Shown piece after piece: positions 17,438 through 25,291 of a stretch of 64,000 nucleotides of DNA. Both the position numbers and the translations under genes were made by a program. The stretch is taken from positions 310,001 through 374,000 of the forward strand of contig CAVTZP010000003.1 of NCBI GenBank assembly GCA_963739245.1, written 5' to 3'. The first letter of the stretch is position 1. Every line of letters begins with the position of its first letter. The notes under the pieces are model-generated. The model ran no database searches, was not told the origin of the DNA, and saw only the letters and a list, made by a program, of their open reading frames with translations. This stretch comes from CAVTZP01 sp963739245. Its GTDB lineage: Bacteria > Chloroflexota > Dehalococcoidia > Dehalococcoidales > BS750m-G39.

Positions 17438-18151
17438 GTGGCAAAACACGGCAAGAAATATCTTGAAGCGGCGAAACTTTTAGACCGGACAAAGGCGTAT
17501 CCTCCTCGGGAGGCTATTGAGTTAGCCAAGAAGATGGCTTATACCAAATTTGATGAGACGGTTGAGCTTCACCTTCGGATGGGGGTTGACCCCCGTGATG
17601 CCACTCAGCAGGTTCGTGGTGTTGCCCTCCTCCCCCACGGCTTAGGTAAGAAGGTGCGCGTCTTGGTTTTTGCTCAGGGTGAGGCGGCGAGAGCGGCTGA
17701 GGCCGCCGGAGCTGATTCCGTTGGTGGTGATGAGCTGATTAAAAAGATTGAGGAAGGGTGGTTGGATTTTGATACGGCTATTGCTACCCCGGATATGATG
17801 GGTAAGGTAAGCCGGCTGGGGAAGATTCTGGGCAGGAAGGGGTTGATGCCTAACCCCAAGTCGAACACAGTGGTAGCTGGTGAAGACTTGCCCCGGGCGA
17901 TTGGTGAAGCCCGCCAGGGGCGGGTTGAATTTAAGCTGGACAGGTCATCCATCATCCATGTCCCGGTGGGGAAGGTTAGTTTTGACGAGGATAAGTTGAT
18001 GAGCAACCTGACGGCAGTAGTCGAGGCGGTGGTGAGGGCTAAGCCCGGTGGTGCCAAGGGTCAGTATGTTAGAAGTGCCACCTTAACCACGACTATGGGA
18101 CCAGGTGTGGAGCTTGACCTTAAACCAACCTTATCTTTAACTACTGGTTAA
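17438..18151 (+). CDS. rplA: 50S ribosomal protein L1
   Basis: 237 residues from GTG 17438, one base after the rplK stop; the product starts (V/M)AKHGKKYLEAAKLLD. Signatures are RMGVDPRDATQQVRG, GRKGLMPNPKSNTV and FKLDRSSIIHVPVGK. An upstream extension of the frame exists inside rplK but has no family counterpart. Known family role: L1 stalk protein and translational repressor. Confidence 0.96.
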   Translation: MAKHGKKYLEAAKLLDRTKAYPPREAIELAKKMAYTKFDETVELHLRMGVDPRDATQQVRGVALLPHGLGKKVRVLVFAQGEAARAAEAAGADSVGGDELIKKIEEGWLDFDTAIATPDMMGKVSRLGKILGRKGLMPNPKSNTVVAGEDLPRAIGEARQGRVEFKLDRSSIIHVPVGKVSFDEDKLMSNLTAVVEAVVRAKPGGAKGQYVRSATLTTTMGPGVELDLKPTLSLTTG

Positions 18152-18174
18152 CGCTATATTGAAAGGGGCTATTT

Positions 18175-19326
18175 ATGGGAGAGGTTGCCATTGTTGGTGC
18201 TGGTCAGACTGTTTTTTCTCGCAGCTGCGGCGAGTCTATCAGGGAGTTATCTTTTGAGGCATTTAAGGAGGCGATGGAGGGCCTGGATATTACCACTGAG
18301 GATATAGACGCCTCCATTGTTTGTTCGGCACCAGAGTATGATAAACAGCGCTCACCCGCTGGCTTAATATCAGAGTATCTGGGGCTAACCCCCAAGCCAA
18401 GCTTCTATGTTGAGACGGTATGTTCCTCCAGCACCACCGGCTTGAGGGTAGCCTGGTCACTGATAATGGCGGGGCTTCACAAGGTGGTAGCGGTGGTGGG
18501 GTTCCAGAAGATGTCAGAGCTCTCCTCCCGTGATGCTGCGGAGAGGATGGGGAGGGGAGGAGACATAATATGGGAGTCGCCCTTTGGTTTAACCATGCCC
18601 GCCGGTTATGCCCTTTATGCCCGGGCTCATATGGCTAAGTATGGGACTACCGAGGAGCAGATGGCTAAGGTGCGGGTCAAGAATTCGCACTACGGGGTGG
18701 CCAATCCCAAGGCTAATTATCGCAAGGAGCTAACGCTGGAGGAGATTGTGAACTCGGAGGTTATAACCAGTCCGCTGAAGAAGTTTGATTGCTGCGCCAA
18801 TGCTGACGGTGCTTCCTGTATCATAGTTGCCAGGGGGGATGTTGCCAAAGGGGCGTGTGCCATCCCGGTCTGGATTGTTGGTCTGGGGGCGGCAACTGAT
18901 ACTATGAGCATGGCGGGGAGGGAGTCGCTTACCGGACTAAGGTGTGCTCACGAGGCAGGCAAGCAGGCGTATAAAATGGCTGGCATCGGACCCCAGGATA
19001 TTGATGTCGCGGAGGTCCATGATTGCTTTACCATCTCTGAGATTCTGGCTTATGAAGACCTAGGCTTTGCCAAGCCCGGGGAAGGGGCTGGCTTGATTGA
19101 AGAGAAGCAGACCTATGTTGAGGGAAAGATACCGGTAAATGTTGATGGTGGTCTGCTGTCTAAAGGCCATCCTATAGGTGCTACCGGTGGCTCGCAGATT
19201 AGAACCATTGTCCGCCAGCTCCGGGGGCAGGCTACTGAGGCTCAGGTGAAGGGGGCGGAAATAGGTCTGGTTCATAATATCGGTGGCATCGGGCAATATG
19301 GAAATGTAACCATTCTCAGGAGGTAG
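18175..19326 (+). CDS. Thiolase of the SCP-x/archaeal type
   Basis: 383 residues. Thiolases cleave or condense beta-ketoacyl-CoA through an acyl-Cys intermediate. The nucleophilic Cys83 lies in VETVCSSSTTGLRVAW, and the catalytic His in GGLLSKGHPIGATGG (about residue 325). The C-terminal CxG motif of classical thiolases is replaced by HNIGGIG, as in SCP2-like and archaeal thiolases that work with a DUF35 partner. It is the first gene of a four-gene acyl-CoA module placed 23 nt after rplA with no visible terminator between, and is followed after 3 nt by a DUF35 gene. Confidence 0.88.
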   Translation: MGEVAIVGAGQTVFSRSCGESIRELSFEAFKEAMEGLDITTEDIDASIVCSAPEYDKQRSPAGLISEYLGLTPKPSFYVETVCSSSTTGLRVAWSLIMAGLHKVVAVVGFQKMSELSSRDAAERMGRGGDIIWESPFGLTMPAGYALYARAHMAKYGTTEEQMAKVRVKNSHYGVANPKANYRKELTLEEIVNSEVITSPLKKFDCCANADGASCIIVARGDVAKGACAIPVWIVGLGAATDTMSMAGRESLTGLRCAHEAGKQAYKMAGIGPQDIDVAEVHDCFTISEILAYEDLGFAKPGEGAGLIEEKQTYVEGKIPVNVDGGLLSKGHPIGATGGSQIRTIVRQLRGQATEAQVKGAEIGLVHNIGGIGQYGNVTILRR

Positions 19327-19329
19327 TCA

Positions 19330-19752
19330 GTGGGCTTTGAAAATTTTGGCACGGTCAGCTTCACCGCTGAGTCAAAGGCGGCGGAGTTTATAAACTACCT
19401 TGAGGCGGGTAAGGTAATGGCAACCAGGTGTAAACAATGTGGGACTAGTTACTTCCCACCGAGGGTGGATTGCCCCAGTTGTTTATCAAGTGATGTGGAG
19501 TGGTTTGAGGTTAAGGGGGAGGGTAAGCTGAGAAGTTATACTAAGGTGAATTACGGTCCATCCGGTTTTGAGGCGGATGCCCCATACACCCTGGCTCTGG
19601 GTGAGTTTGACGGCGTTCAAATCCTTGCCCGTTTGAGTCGGGATATTGAGGAGAAGGATATCAAGGTCGGCATGGGTCTAGTGGTGAGTCCGGTAAAATT
19701 GCCTAACAATAGACTTGCCTACGAATTTAGGCAAGCCGGGAAGGAGAGATAG
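19330..19752 (+). CDS. DUF35 Zn-ribbon/OB-fold acyl-CoA-binding protein
   Basis: 140 residues, GTG start. The zinc ribbon CKQCGTSYFPPRVDCPSC (about residues 36-53) is followed by an OB-fold beta region (VEWFEVKGEGKLRSYTKV). In the archaeal thiolase/HMG-CoA synthase complex and in several degradation pathways, a DUF35 protein bridges the thiolase and supplies a shared CoA-binding site. Its position between a thiolase and an HMG-CoA-synthase-like gene suggests the same bridging role here. Confidence 0.88.
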   Translation: MGFENFGTVSFTAESKAAEFINYLEAGKVMATRCKQCGTSYFPPRVDCPSCLSSDVEWFEVKGEGKLRSYTKVNYGPSGFEADAPYTLALGEFDGVQILARLSRDIEEKDIKVGMGLVVSPVKLPNNRLAYEFRQAGKER

Positions 19753-19754
19753 GC

Positions 19755-21158
19755 ATGGTCGGTATTACATCATATGGCGCTTATGTGCCTCTCTACAGGT
19801 TAAATCGGGAGGCAATAGCTAAAGGGGCGAGGGGGGAGAAGGCTATTGGTAACTTTGATGAGGATAGTATAACTATGGCGGTGGCGGCGGCTAATGATTG
19901 CTTAAACGGTATAGACCGTGGGGCAGTAGACGGCCTATACCTTGCCACCACCACCTTCCCGTATAAGGAGAAGTCTGGGGCGACTATTGTGGCTATGGCG
20001 GCTGACCTGAGGGAGAATATTTTTACCGCTGATTTCGCTCATTCGCTGCGAGGGGGGACTTCCGCCCTCAGGGCAGCTATGGATGCAGTTAAGGCTGGTT
20101 CGGCTAAGAAGGTGATGGTGGCGGCAGCTGATTGTCGTCTGGGAACACCGGGCTCAGCCCTTGAACAGAATTTTGGTGATGGTGCCGGTGCTCTGCTGAT
20201 TGGGGACACTGATGTTGCCGCTAGCATTGAAGCCAGCTACTCAGTTTATAATGAGATAATGGATGTATGGCGGGGTGACGGTGACACCTTTGTTCGCTCC
20301 TGGGAGGACAGGTTTGCCACTACCCATGGCTATCTGGAGATGGTTGGTGAAGCCGTCTCGGGACTGATGAAGCAGTCTGGCTTTAAGCCGGGCGACTTCG
20401 CCAAGGTTGTCCTCTATACCCCTGATGCCAGAAGGGGAGTAGAGATAGCTGGTAGCTTGGGCTTTGACGTTAAGACTCAACTTCAAGACCCCCTTTTTGC
20501 TACCATGGGTAACACCGGGACTGCTTACTCCTTGATGTTGCTGGTAGCTGCCCTTGAGGAGGCTAAGGCTGGGGAGCGTATTCTGTTTGCCAGCTATGGT
20601 AATGGCAGTGACGCCTTTGTCCTGCAGGTAACCAAGCAAATAGAGAAGATTAGAGACCGGCGGGGCATGAAGGGGCACCTGGCGTCAAAGAAGGTAATCT
20701 CTGACTATAAGAAATATCTGTTCTGGCGCCGGCTTTTACCCCAGGAGGAGATTCCGGGACCGATTAGATTCTTCTCAGCACCGGCGGCGTGGCGGGAACG
20801 CGAGTCTAACTTCCGGCTACGCGGGGTTAAGTGCCAGGTCTGCGGGACAATCCAATTCCCTCCGCAGAGGGTATGCACCAAGTGCCATACTAAAGACCAG
20901 TTTGAGTCATATCGGCTATCGGATAAGAAGGCTAAGATATTCACCTTTGCTATGGACTATGTGACCCCCGCCCTTGATTTGCCTACGGTTACCACTACTA
21001 TTGATTTTGACGGTGGGGGGAGGATGGAGTGCTATATGACCGATGGGGAGCCGGGGCAGGTTAGGTGTGAATTGCCGTTGGAGATGAGCTTCAGGAGAAT
21101 AATTGATAAGGAAGGGGCTCGCGTTTATTTCTGGAAATCTACACCAATAAGGACTTAA
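19755..21158 (+). CDS. HMG-CoA-synthase-like protein fused to a DUF35 domain, catalytic residues apparently lost
   Basis: 467 residues. About 1-300 has the thiolase-fold HMG-CoA synthase/KAS III architecture (MVGITSYGAYVPLYRL, NFGDGAGALLIGD, GSLGF, TMGNTGTAYSLMLL, YGNGSDAF). About 330-467 is a second DUF35 unit with CQVCGTIQFPPQRVCTKC. By motif alignment the Cys of the family (in ACxxGT) is replaced (HSLRGGT, about residues 96-102), the Glu is Thr (ATTTFPY) and the His is Tyr (VVLYTPD). It may be a scaffold or do different chemistry. ATG 2 nt after the DUF35 gene. Confidence 0.8.
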   Translation: MVGITSYGAYVPLYRLNREAIAKGARGEKAIGNFDEDSITMAVAAANDCLNGIDRGAVDGLYLATTTFPYKEKSGATIVAMAADLRENIFTADFAHSLRGGTSALRAAMDAVKAGSAKKVMVAAADCRLGTPGSALEQNFGDGAGALLIGDTDVAASIEASYSVYNEIMDVWRGDGDTFVRSWEDRFATTHGYLEMVGEAVSGLMKQSGFKPGDFAKVVLYTPDARRGVEIAGSLGFDVKTQLQDPLFATMGNTGTAYSLMLLVAALEEAKAGERILFASYGNGSDAFVLQVTKQIEKIRDRRGMKGHLASKKVISDYKKYLFWRRLLPQEEIPGPIRFFSAPAAWRERESNFRLRGVKCQVCGTIQFPPQRVCTKCHTKDQFESYRLSDKKAKIFTFAMDYVTPALDLPTVTTTIDFDGGGRMECYMTDGEPGQVRCELPLEMSFRRIIDKEGARVYFWKSTPIRT

Positions 21159-21185
21159 TTGGTAGAATAAGCTAGGAGGTATACT

Positions 21186-22364
21186 ATGGGGAGCATTAAG
21201 GATAGAGTGGCGATAGTTGGCATGGGCTGCACCAAGTTTGGTGAGCTGTGGGATAAGAATTTTAAGGATTTGATGGTGGATGCCTGCTATGAGGCTTTTG
21301 AGGATTCCGGGCTTGAGCCCAAGGATATTCAGGCGGCATGGTATGGTAGCCGTGAAAGCGGCTTTACTGGTGCCCATCTGGCTAATGCCCTGAAGCTGGA
21401 GTATATCCCGATTACTAGGGTGGAGAACTTCTGTGCCGGTGGGACGGATACCTTCAGGAATGCCTGCTATGGCGTAGCCGCGGGGGTGTACGATATTGCT
21501 CTCGCCTGTGGTGTGGAGAAGACCAAGGACCATATGGGCGGCTTCACCATGTATCTTACTACCCCTTTTGACCGCAGCTTGGTGGAGTGGGACCTGCCAC
21601 CAGTAAGTCAGTTCGCCCAGCTGGCAACCAGGTATTTGTACCATTATGGGTTAAGCTATGACCAAGGCAGGCGGATTTTAAGTAAGATTTCGGTCAAGAA
21701 TCACCACAACGGGACGATGAGCCCTAAGGCACATTTCCATAGGGAGATAACCCTGGAACAGGCAATGAACGCACCCATGATTTCTTATCCGCTTAACCTG
21801 TTTGATGCCTGTGGTATGAGTGATGGTGGGGCGGCGGCTATCATAACTACCCCGGAGATAGCCAAGAGTATGAGAAAGGACTATATCCTGGTGAAGGCGC
21901 TGGCGCTGGCTAATGGTGCTGGCCAGGCGGTGCTCCAGCCGGAATACGATTTTGTCCATATTCCTGAGACGGTAGCTGCGGGTAAGGCGGCTTATAAAGA
22001 GGCTGGAATTAAGAACCCCCGCCAGGAGATAGATCTTGCCAGTGTGCATGATTGTTTCACTATCACTGAGCTTCTAATCTATGAGGACCTGGAATTCAGC
22101 CCGAGGGGCAAGGGTCCAGAGGATGTTGAAGCTGGCACTTTTACTCTGGAGGGAGATTTGCCGGTTAACACTGATGGCGGTTTAAAATGTTTTGGTCATC
22201 CCCTTTCTGCCAGCGGGCTGAGGATGATTTATGAGATCTATAAGCAATTACAGGGTAAGGCTGGTCCCAGACAGCTAAAGAAGGCAGACATTGGTTTAAC
22301 CCATAATGTGGGGGGTGTCAACGGCTTGTTTAATTGTACCGTGGCTATATTCGGGAAGCCTTGA
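21186..22364 (+). CDS. Second thiolase of the inserted module
   Basis: 392 residues, AGGAGG upstream of the ATG. The nucleophile Cys83 lies in ENFCAGGTDTFRNACYG, the catalytic His in GGLKCFGHPLSASG, and the C-terminal motif is HNVGGVNG, again of the SCP-x type. It is only moderately similar to the thiolase at 18175. The pair of thiolases flanking a DUF35 and a DUF35-fused protein suggests one or two hetero-complexes. Its last codons lie in a 38-bp tandem duplication. Confidence 0.87.
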   Translation: MGSIKDRVAIVGMGCTKFGELWDKNFKDLMVDACYEAFEDSGLEPKDIQAAWYGSRESGFTGAHLANALKLEYIPITRVENFCAGGTDTFRNACYGVAAGVYDIALACGVEKTKDHMGGFTMYLTTPFDRSLVEWDLPPVSQFAQLATRYLYHYGLSYDQGRRILSKISVKNHHNGTMSPKAHFHREITLEQAMNAPMISYPLNLFDACGMSDGGAAAIITTPEIAKSMRKDYILVKALALANGAGQAVLQPEYDFVHIPETVAAGKAAYKEAGIKNPRQEIDLASVHDCFTITELLIYEDLEFSPRGKGPEDVEAGTFTLEGDLPVNTDGGLKCFGHPLSASGLRMIYEIYKQLQGKAGPRQLKKADIGLTHNVGGVNGLFNCTVAIFGKP

Positions 22365-22418
22365 TTTTTAGTTTTTCCTGTGCTATATTAGGGAAGTCTT
22401 GATTTTTAGTTTTTCCTG
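22343..22418. repeat. 38-bp tandem duplication over the thiolase stop codon
   Basis: Two adjacent 38-bp copies (22343-22380 and 22381-22418) differ at only about three positions; both contain CTTGATTTTTAGTTTTTCCTG. The first copy holds the thiolase stop codon, so the second is non-coding. Confidence 0.85.
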
Positions 22419-22512
22419 AGACAGCGGGTGCCGATTGGCTTAAATTAATCAGCCTGCCGAGGAAAAGGGCTTAGATGATAAGTCCTTGTGCGGCAGGCGC
22501 AAGGACTTACTT
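22419..22512 (+). promoter_or_regulatory. Ribosomal protein L10 leader with hairpin
   Basis: The region before rplJ shows AGACAGCGGGTGCC, then GGCTTAAATTAATCAGCCTGCCGAGG, resembling the L10(L12)4-binding kink-turn leader, and a 9-bp hairpin (AAGTCCTTG/CAAGGACTT, 22480-22507) followed by CTTTTTAAG. Known for the family: excess L10-L7/L12 complex binds this leader and represses rplJL. Confidence 0.8.
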
Positions 22513-22530
22513 TTTAAGGGGTGATGAAGG

Positions 22531-23055
22531 ATGCCGAGGGAAAAGAAAGCGCAAATTATTGATAGTCTGGAGCAGGTTTTCTCCCGATGCAGCATTGGTA
22601 TTCTAACCGACTACCGCGGGCTATCGGCCATTGAGATGACTAAACTGCGTCGCCGGCTGAGGGAATCGGGTGTTGAGTATAAGGTGGTGAAGAATACCCT
22701 GGCTCGGATTGCCGCCCAAAGGGCGGGCAGGGGGGAGTTGGCAAGCTTCTTTGACGGTCCTCTGGCTATTGCTTTTGGCTATGGTGATATAGTTGAGCCA
22801 GCTAGGGTCTTAGCCGGCTATATTCAAACCACCAAGTCAACGATGAGCGTAAAGGGAGGCTTTTTACCGGAGAGACTGCTTACTTCAGGCGATATAATTA
22901 CCCTGTCTACCTTACCATCAACGATGGTATTAATCGCCAGGGTTCTGGCTGAGATGCAAAGACCTATCTTGCTGCTGATCAGCTATCTTAGCGCCCCTAT
23001 GCAGGGGATGATAGGGGTGCTTCAAGCAAGGATTCAACAATTGGAGGGAGAATAA
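22531..23055 (+). CDS. rplJ: 50S ribosomal protein L10
   Basis: 174 residues, starting MPREKKAQIIDSLEQVFSR, with GILTDYRGLSAIEMTKLRRRLR and KVVKNTLARIA typical of L10, and a C-terminal helix that docks L7/L12 dimers. ATG with AAGGGGTGATGAAGG upstream. Followed by rplL after 1 nt. Confidence 0.96.
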   Translation: MPREKKAQIIDSLEQVFSRCSIGILTDYRGLSAIEMTKLRRRLRESGVEYKVVKNTLARIAAQRAGRGELASFFDGPLAIAFGYGDIVEPARVLAGYIQTTKSTMSVKGGFLPERLLTSGDIITLSTLPSTMVLIARVLAEMQRPILLLISYLSAPMQGMIGVLQARIQQLEGE

Positions 23056-23056
23056 G

Positions 23057-23650
23057 ATGTCAGAAGAGGAAGTCAAACAAGAGGCGGAAGCAGAAGTTAA
23101 ACAAGAGCCTGAAGCCAAGGTAGAGGTGAAAGAGCCTGAAGCCAAGGCAGAGGTGAAAGAGCCTGAAGCTAAGGCTGAGGCGAAGAAATCTGGAGCTAAG
23201 GCTGAGGCGAAGAAATCTGGAGCTAAGGCTGAGGCGAAGAAGCCCAGCGCTAAGGCAGAGGCAAAGAGGTCCGCAGCCATTGATGAGGTGATAGCGGCAG
23301 TCAAGAATATGACGGTGCTTGAGCTATCGGAGTTGGTCAAGGCACTACAGACTGAGTTCGGGGTTAGTGCTGCGGCCGCAATGGTCACCACGGCGGCTCC
23401 AGCTGAGGCAGCAGCCCAGGCTCCAGCCGCTGAGGAGAAAACGGAGTTCACCGTTATTCTCAAGGAAGTAGGGGCGACTAAGATTAACGTTATCAGGGCG
23501 GTGAGGGAGCTGACTACCTTGGGGCTGAAGGAGGCGAAGGATTTCGTGGAGAGCGCCCCTCATCCCGTAAAGGAAGGGGTTAGCAAGGAGGAAGCAACAG
23601 CGGCAAAGCAGAAACTGGAAGCCGCCGGTGCTACTGTTGAGGTTAAATAA
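23057..23650 (+). CDS. rplL: 50S ribosomal protein L7/L12 with repetitive N-terminal extension
   Basis: 197 residues against about 120-130 for the family. From about residue 73 it is an ordinary L7/L12: dimerisation domain (IDEVIAAVKNMTVLELSELV), an Ala/Pro-rich hinge, and the factor-binding domain (EFTVILKEVGATKINVIRAV, TTLGLKEAKDFVE). The first 70 or so residues are an added Glu/Lys/Ala-rich segment built from nine-residue repeats such as EPEAKAEVK and KSGAKAEAK. The start ATG at 23057 follows GGGAGAATAAG; an internal start would need to lie after the repeats, where no ATG with a good site was seen. Confidence 0.93.
   Translation: MSEEEVKQEAEAEVKQEPEAKVEVKEPEAKAEVKEPEAKAEAKKSGAKAEAKKSGAKAEAKKPSAKAEAKRSAAIDEVIAAVKNMTVLELSELVKALQTEFGVSAAAAMVTTAAPAEAAAQAPAAEEKTEFTVILKEVGATKINVIRAVRELTTLGLKEAKDFVESAPHPVKEGVSKEEATAAKQKLEAAGATVEVK
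23105..23266 (+). repeat. Six tandem 27-bp repeats in the rplL 5' region
   Basis: Six in-frame copies of a 27-bp unit (period positions 23105, 23132, 23159, 23186, 23213, 23240). Copies 4 and 5 are identical and copies 1 and 2 differ at one base. Each encodes nine residues ending KAEAK or KAEVK. Confidence 0.92.
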
Positions 23651-23657
23651 GGCTAAT

Positions 23658-23693
23658 TTATCTTCCGTATTTTAGCTTGGCGTACAAAAGTTC
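23658..23693 (-). pseudogene. Possible remnant of a SemiSWEET 3' end
   Basis: On the minus strand this stretch reads ELLYAKLKYGR followed by a stop, matching the C-terminus (LLYAKLKYGK) of the intact SemiSWEET gene 1.3 kb away, also on the minus strand. The DNA match is about 20 of 23 bases. No upstream continuation of the frame was seen. The rest of the 112-nt gap between rplL and the MFS gene shows nothing clear. Confidence 0.4.
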
Positions 23694-23762
23694 TCTATAA
23701 TAACTCCACAGTGGTGAGCTATTGCCTGAACCCTTAGCTGTTATTGAGGAGCATTTTCAGCA

Positions 23763-24992
23763 TTGAGCATTGTTAGTAGTAAAGGCAGCGAATCAAATTA
23801 CCGGTGGTATGTACTTACTATAGCGGCACTGACCTTCGCCTTTGTTGTTGCCCTGCCCCAGATTTTCATGTCGGTCCTTTTCAAGGAGATATCAGGGGAC
23901 ATCGGCTTGAATCTGGTGGAAGAAGGCGTGGTCTGGGGCACACCTCCCCTGGCGGGTATATTTATTGTCTTCCTCGGTGGGTTGCTGGCTGACCGCTATG
24001 GGGCAAGGCGTACCATAGGCGTTGCCTGTCTCCTGGCAGGACTGGCTGGTGCCATGAGGGGCATATCCGGGGGTTTCATTAGTCTGGCGTTAATCACGTT
24101 TTTGTTTGGTCTCTCGATTTGGGTTATACCAGCCAGTGTCTTTAAAGCCACTGCCACCTGGTTCTCCGGCAGACAGCTCGTGCTTGCCAATGGCGTCGTG
24201 TCAGCAGGGATGGGTTTTGGGTATACCGTCGGGGCAATGATTGGCGCCACGATACTATCGCCGTTACTTGGTAGCTGGAGGGGCGTGTTATTCTTGTGTG
24301 GTGGCATATCAATCATAATTGGCCTGTTGTGGCTTTTCGCAGTGAGAGAGCCGCAGCGGCTTGAGTTAGCCGGTTCTGGAGTTAGTATGCCACTACGCCA
24401 GGCGATATCGCGCGTATTTCCAATCAAGACTGTCTGGCTTCTCGGTTTGACTCTCTTAGGTTATATCGGCTGTACTCAAGGGGTGATTGGTTACATGCCT
24501 ACCTATCTGCGAGATAGTGGCTGGACGATAGCCAGTGCTGACGGCGCCGTAGCCGCTTTTAATGGGGTCAGTACTCTGGCAGTTATCCCGCTGGCTTTGT
24601 TATCCGAGAGGCTTGGTTTGAGGAAGGTGGTTCTCTTCCCAATACTGTTCATTACTATTGTTGGGGTAGCCCTATTACCGGTGGTTGGTAACGCCGCTCT
24701 GTGGGTCCTGATGATAATGGTGGGCTTTGCTCGTGACGGGTTTATGGCAATCTGTCTCACCATGAGCACAGAGGTAAAGGGGGTTGGGGTAGTATATGCT
24801 GGCACCGCCGCCGGACTGGCGCAAACTATGCTTAATGTCGGCTCTTTTAGTTCTCCCCCCCTTGGCAATAGCTTGGCCCATATTAATTCCGGCTTTCCAT
24901 TCTTTCTCTGGGCGGCTTTCGGGCTTTTGGCATTAGTGGCTTTTTATTTCGTTAAAGAAACGGGATGGAGGCAAAGACAATTACGTTGTTAG
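23763..24992 (+). CDS. Major facilitator superfamily transporter
   Basis: 409 residues with about 12 hydrophobic segments. The conserved loop 2-3 motif is visible as GGLLADRYGARRTIG (about residues 73-87), typical of MFS drug/organic-anion transporters. The start is TTG 23763, with GAGGAG 12 nt upstream. It stands between rplL and a convergent SemiSWEET gene, so the substrate cannot be inferred from context. Confidence 0.85.
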   Translation: MSIVSSKGSESNYRWYVLTIAALTFAFVVALPQIFMSVLFKEISGDIGLNLVEEGVVWGTPPLAGIFIVFLGGLLADRYGARRTIGVACLLAGLAGAMRGISGGFISLALITFLFGLSIWVIPASVFKATATWFSGRQLVLANGVVSAGMGFGYTVGAMIGATILSPLLGSWRGVLFLCGGISIIIGLLWLFAVREPQRLELAGSGVSMPLRQAISRVFPIKTVWLLGLTLLGYIGCTQGVIGYMPTYLRDSGWTIASADGAVAAFNGVSTLAVIPLALLSERLGLRKVVLFPILFITIVGVALLPVVGNAALWVLMIMVGFARDGFMAICLTMSTEVKGVGVVYAGTAAGLAQTMLNVGSFSSPPLGNSLAHINSGFPFFLWAAFGLLALVAFYFVKETGWRQRQLRC

Positions 24993-25018
24993 GAAATAAG
25001 GCTGAGGGAACCCCGCCT

Positions 25019-25276
25019 TCATTTTCCGTACTTTAGTTTGGCGTAGAGTAGGGCAAGGGCAAAAATAACGGAGATTGAGTTCCACAGGATTACCGGAGTC
25101 AGCTGCAAGAAAATACCGTAGGCGAGCCAGCAGCCCAGCCCGATTAGGAACAAAATGGCAAAAGTCAGGCTTATCTCGTGTGCGCTTTTAAGCTTAAAGA
25201 CACGAATGAGCTGAGGTAGAAAGCCGATTGTGGTGAATGCTCCAGCGGTAATGCCCAACCATTCTACTAAAAGCAA
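25019..25276 (-). CDS. SemiSWEET-family (PQ-loop) transporter
   Basis: 85 residues, three transmembrane helices, with the family motif FLPQLIRVFKLKSAHEIS (PQ at about residues 20-21) and LLIGLGCWLAYG-like helix 2. SemiSWEETs dimerise to carry sugars. It lies 15 nt downstream of yifB on the same strand and converges on the MFS gene. Confidence 0.9.
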   Translation of the reverse strand: MLLVEWLGITAGAFTTIGFLPQLIRVFKLKSAHEISLTFAILFLIGLGCWLAYGIFLQLTPVILWNSISVIFALALLYAKLKYGK

Positions 25277-25291
25277 GTTGATGCCCCCCTT

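Noticed and set aside
22930..23463. A 177-residue open frame on the minus strand across rplL
   Set aside because: It is the shadow of the rplL repeats (Ser/Ala-rich mirror of Glu/Lys/Ala codons), with no ribosome-binding site.
23763..24992. Expectation of rpoB-rpoC after rplL
   Set aside because: An MFS gene follows instead, but separation of rpoBC from rplJL is, as I recall, already known in Dehalococcoidia, so it is not reported as novel.
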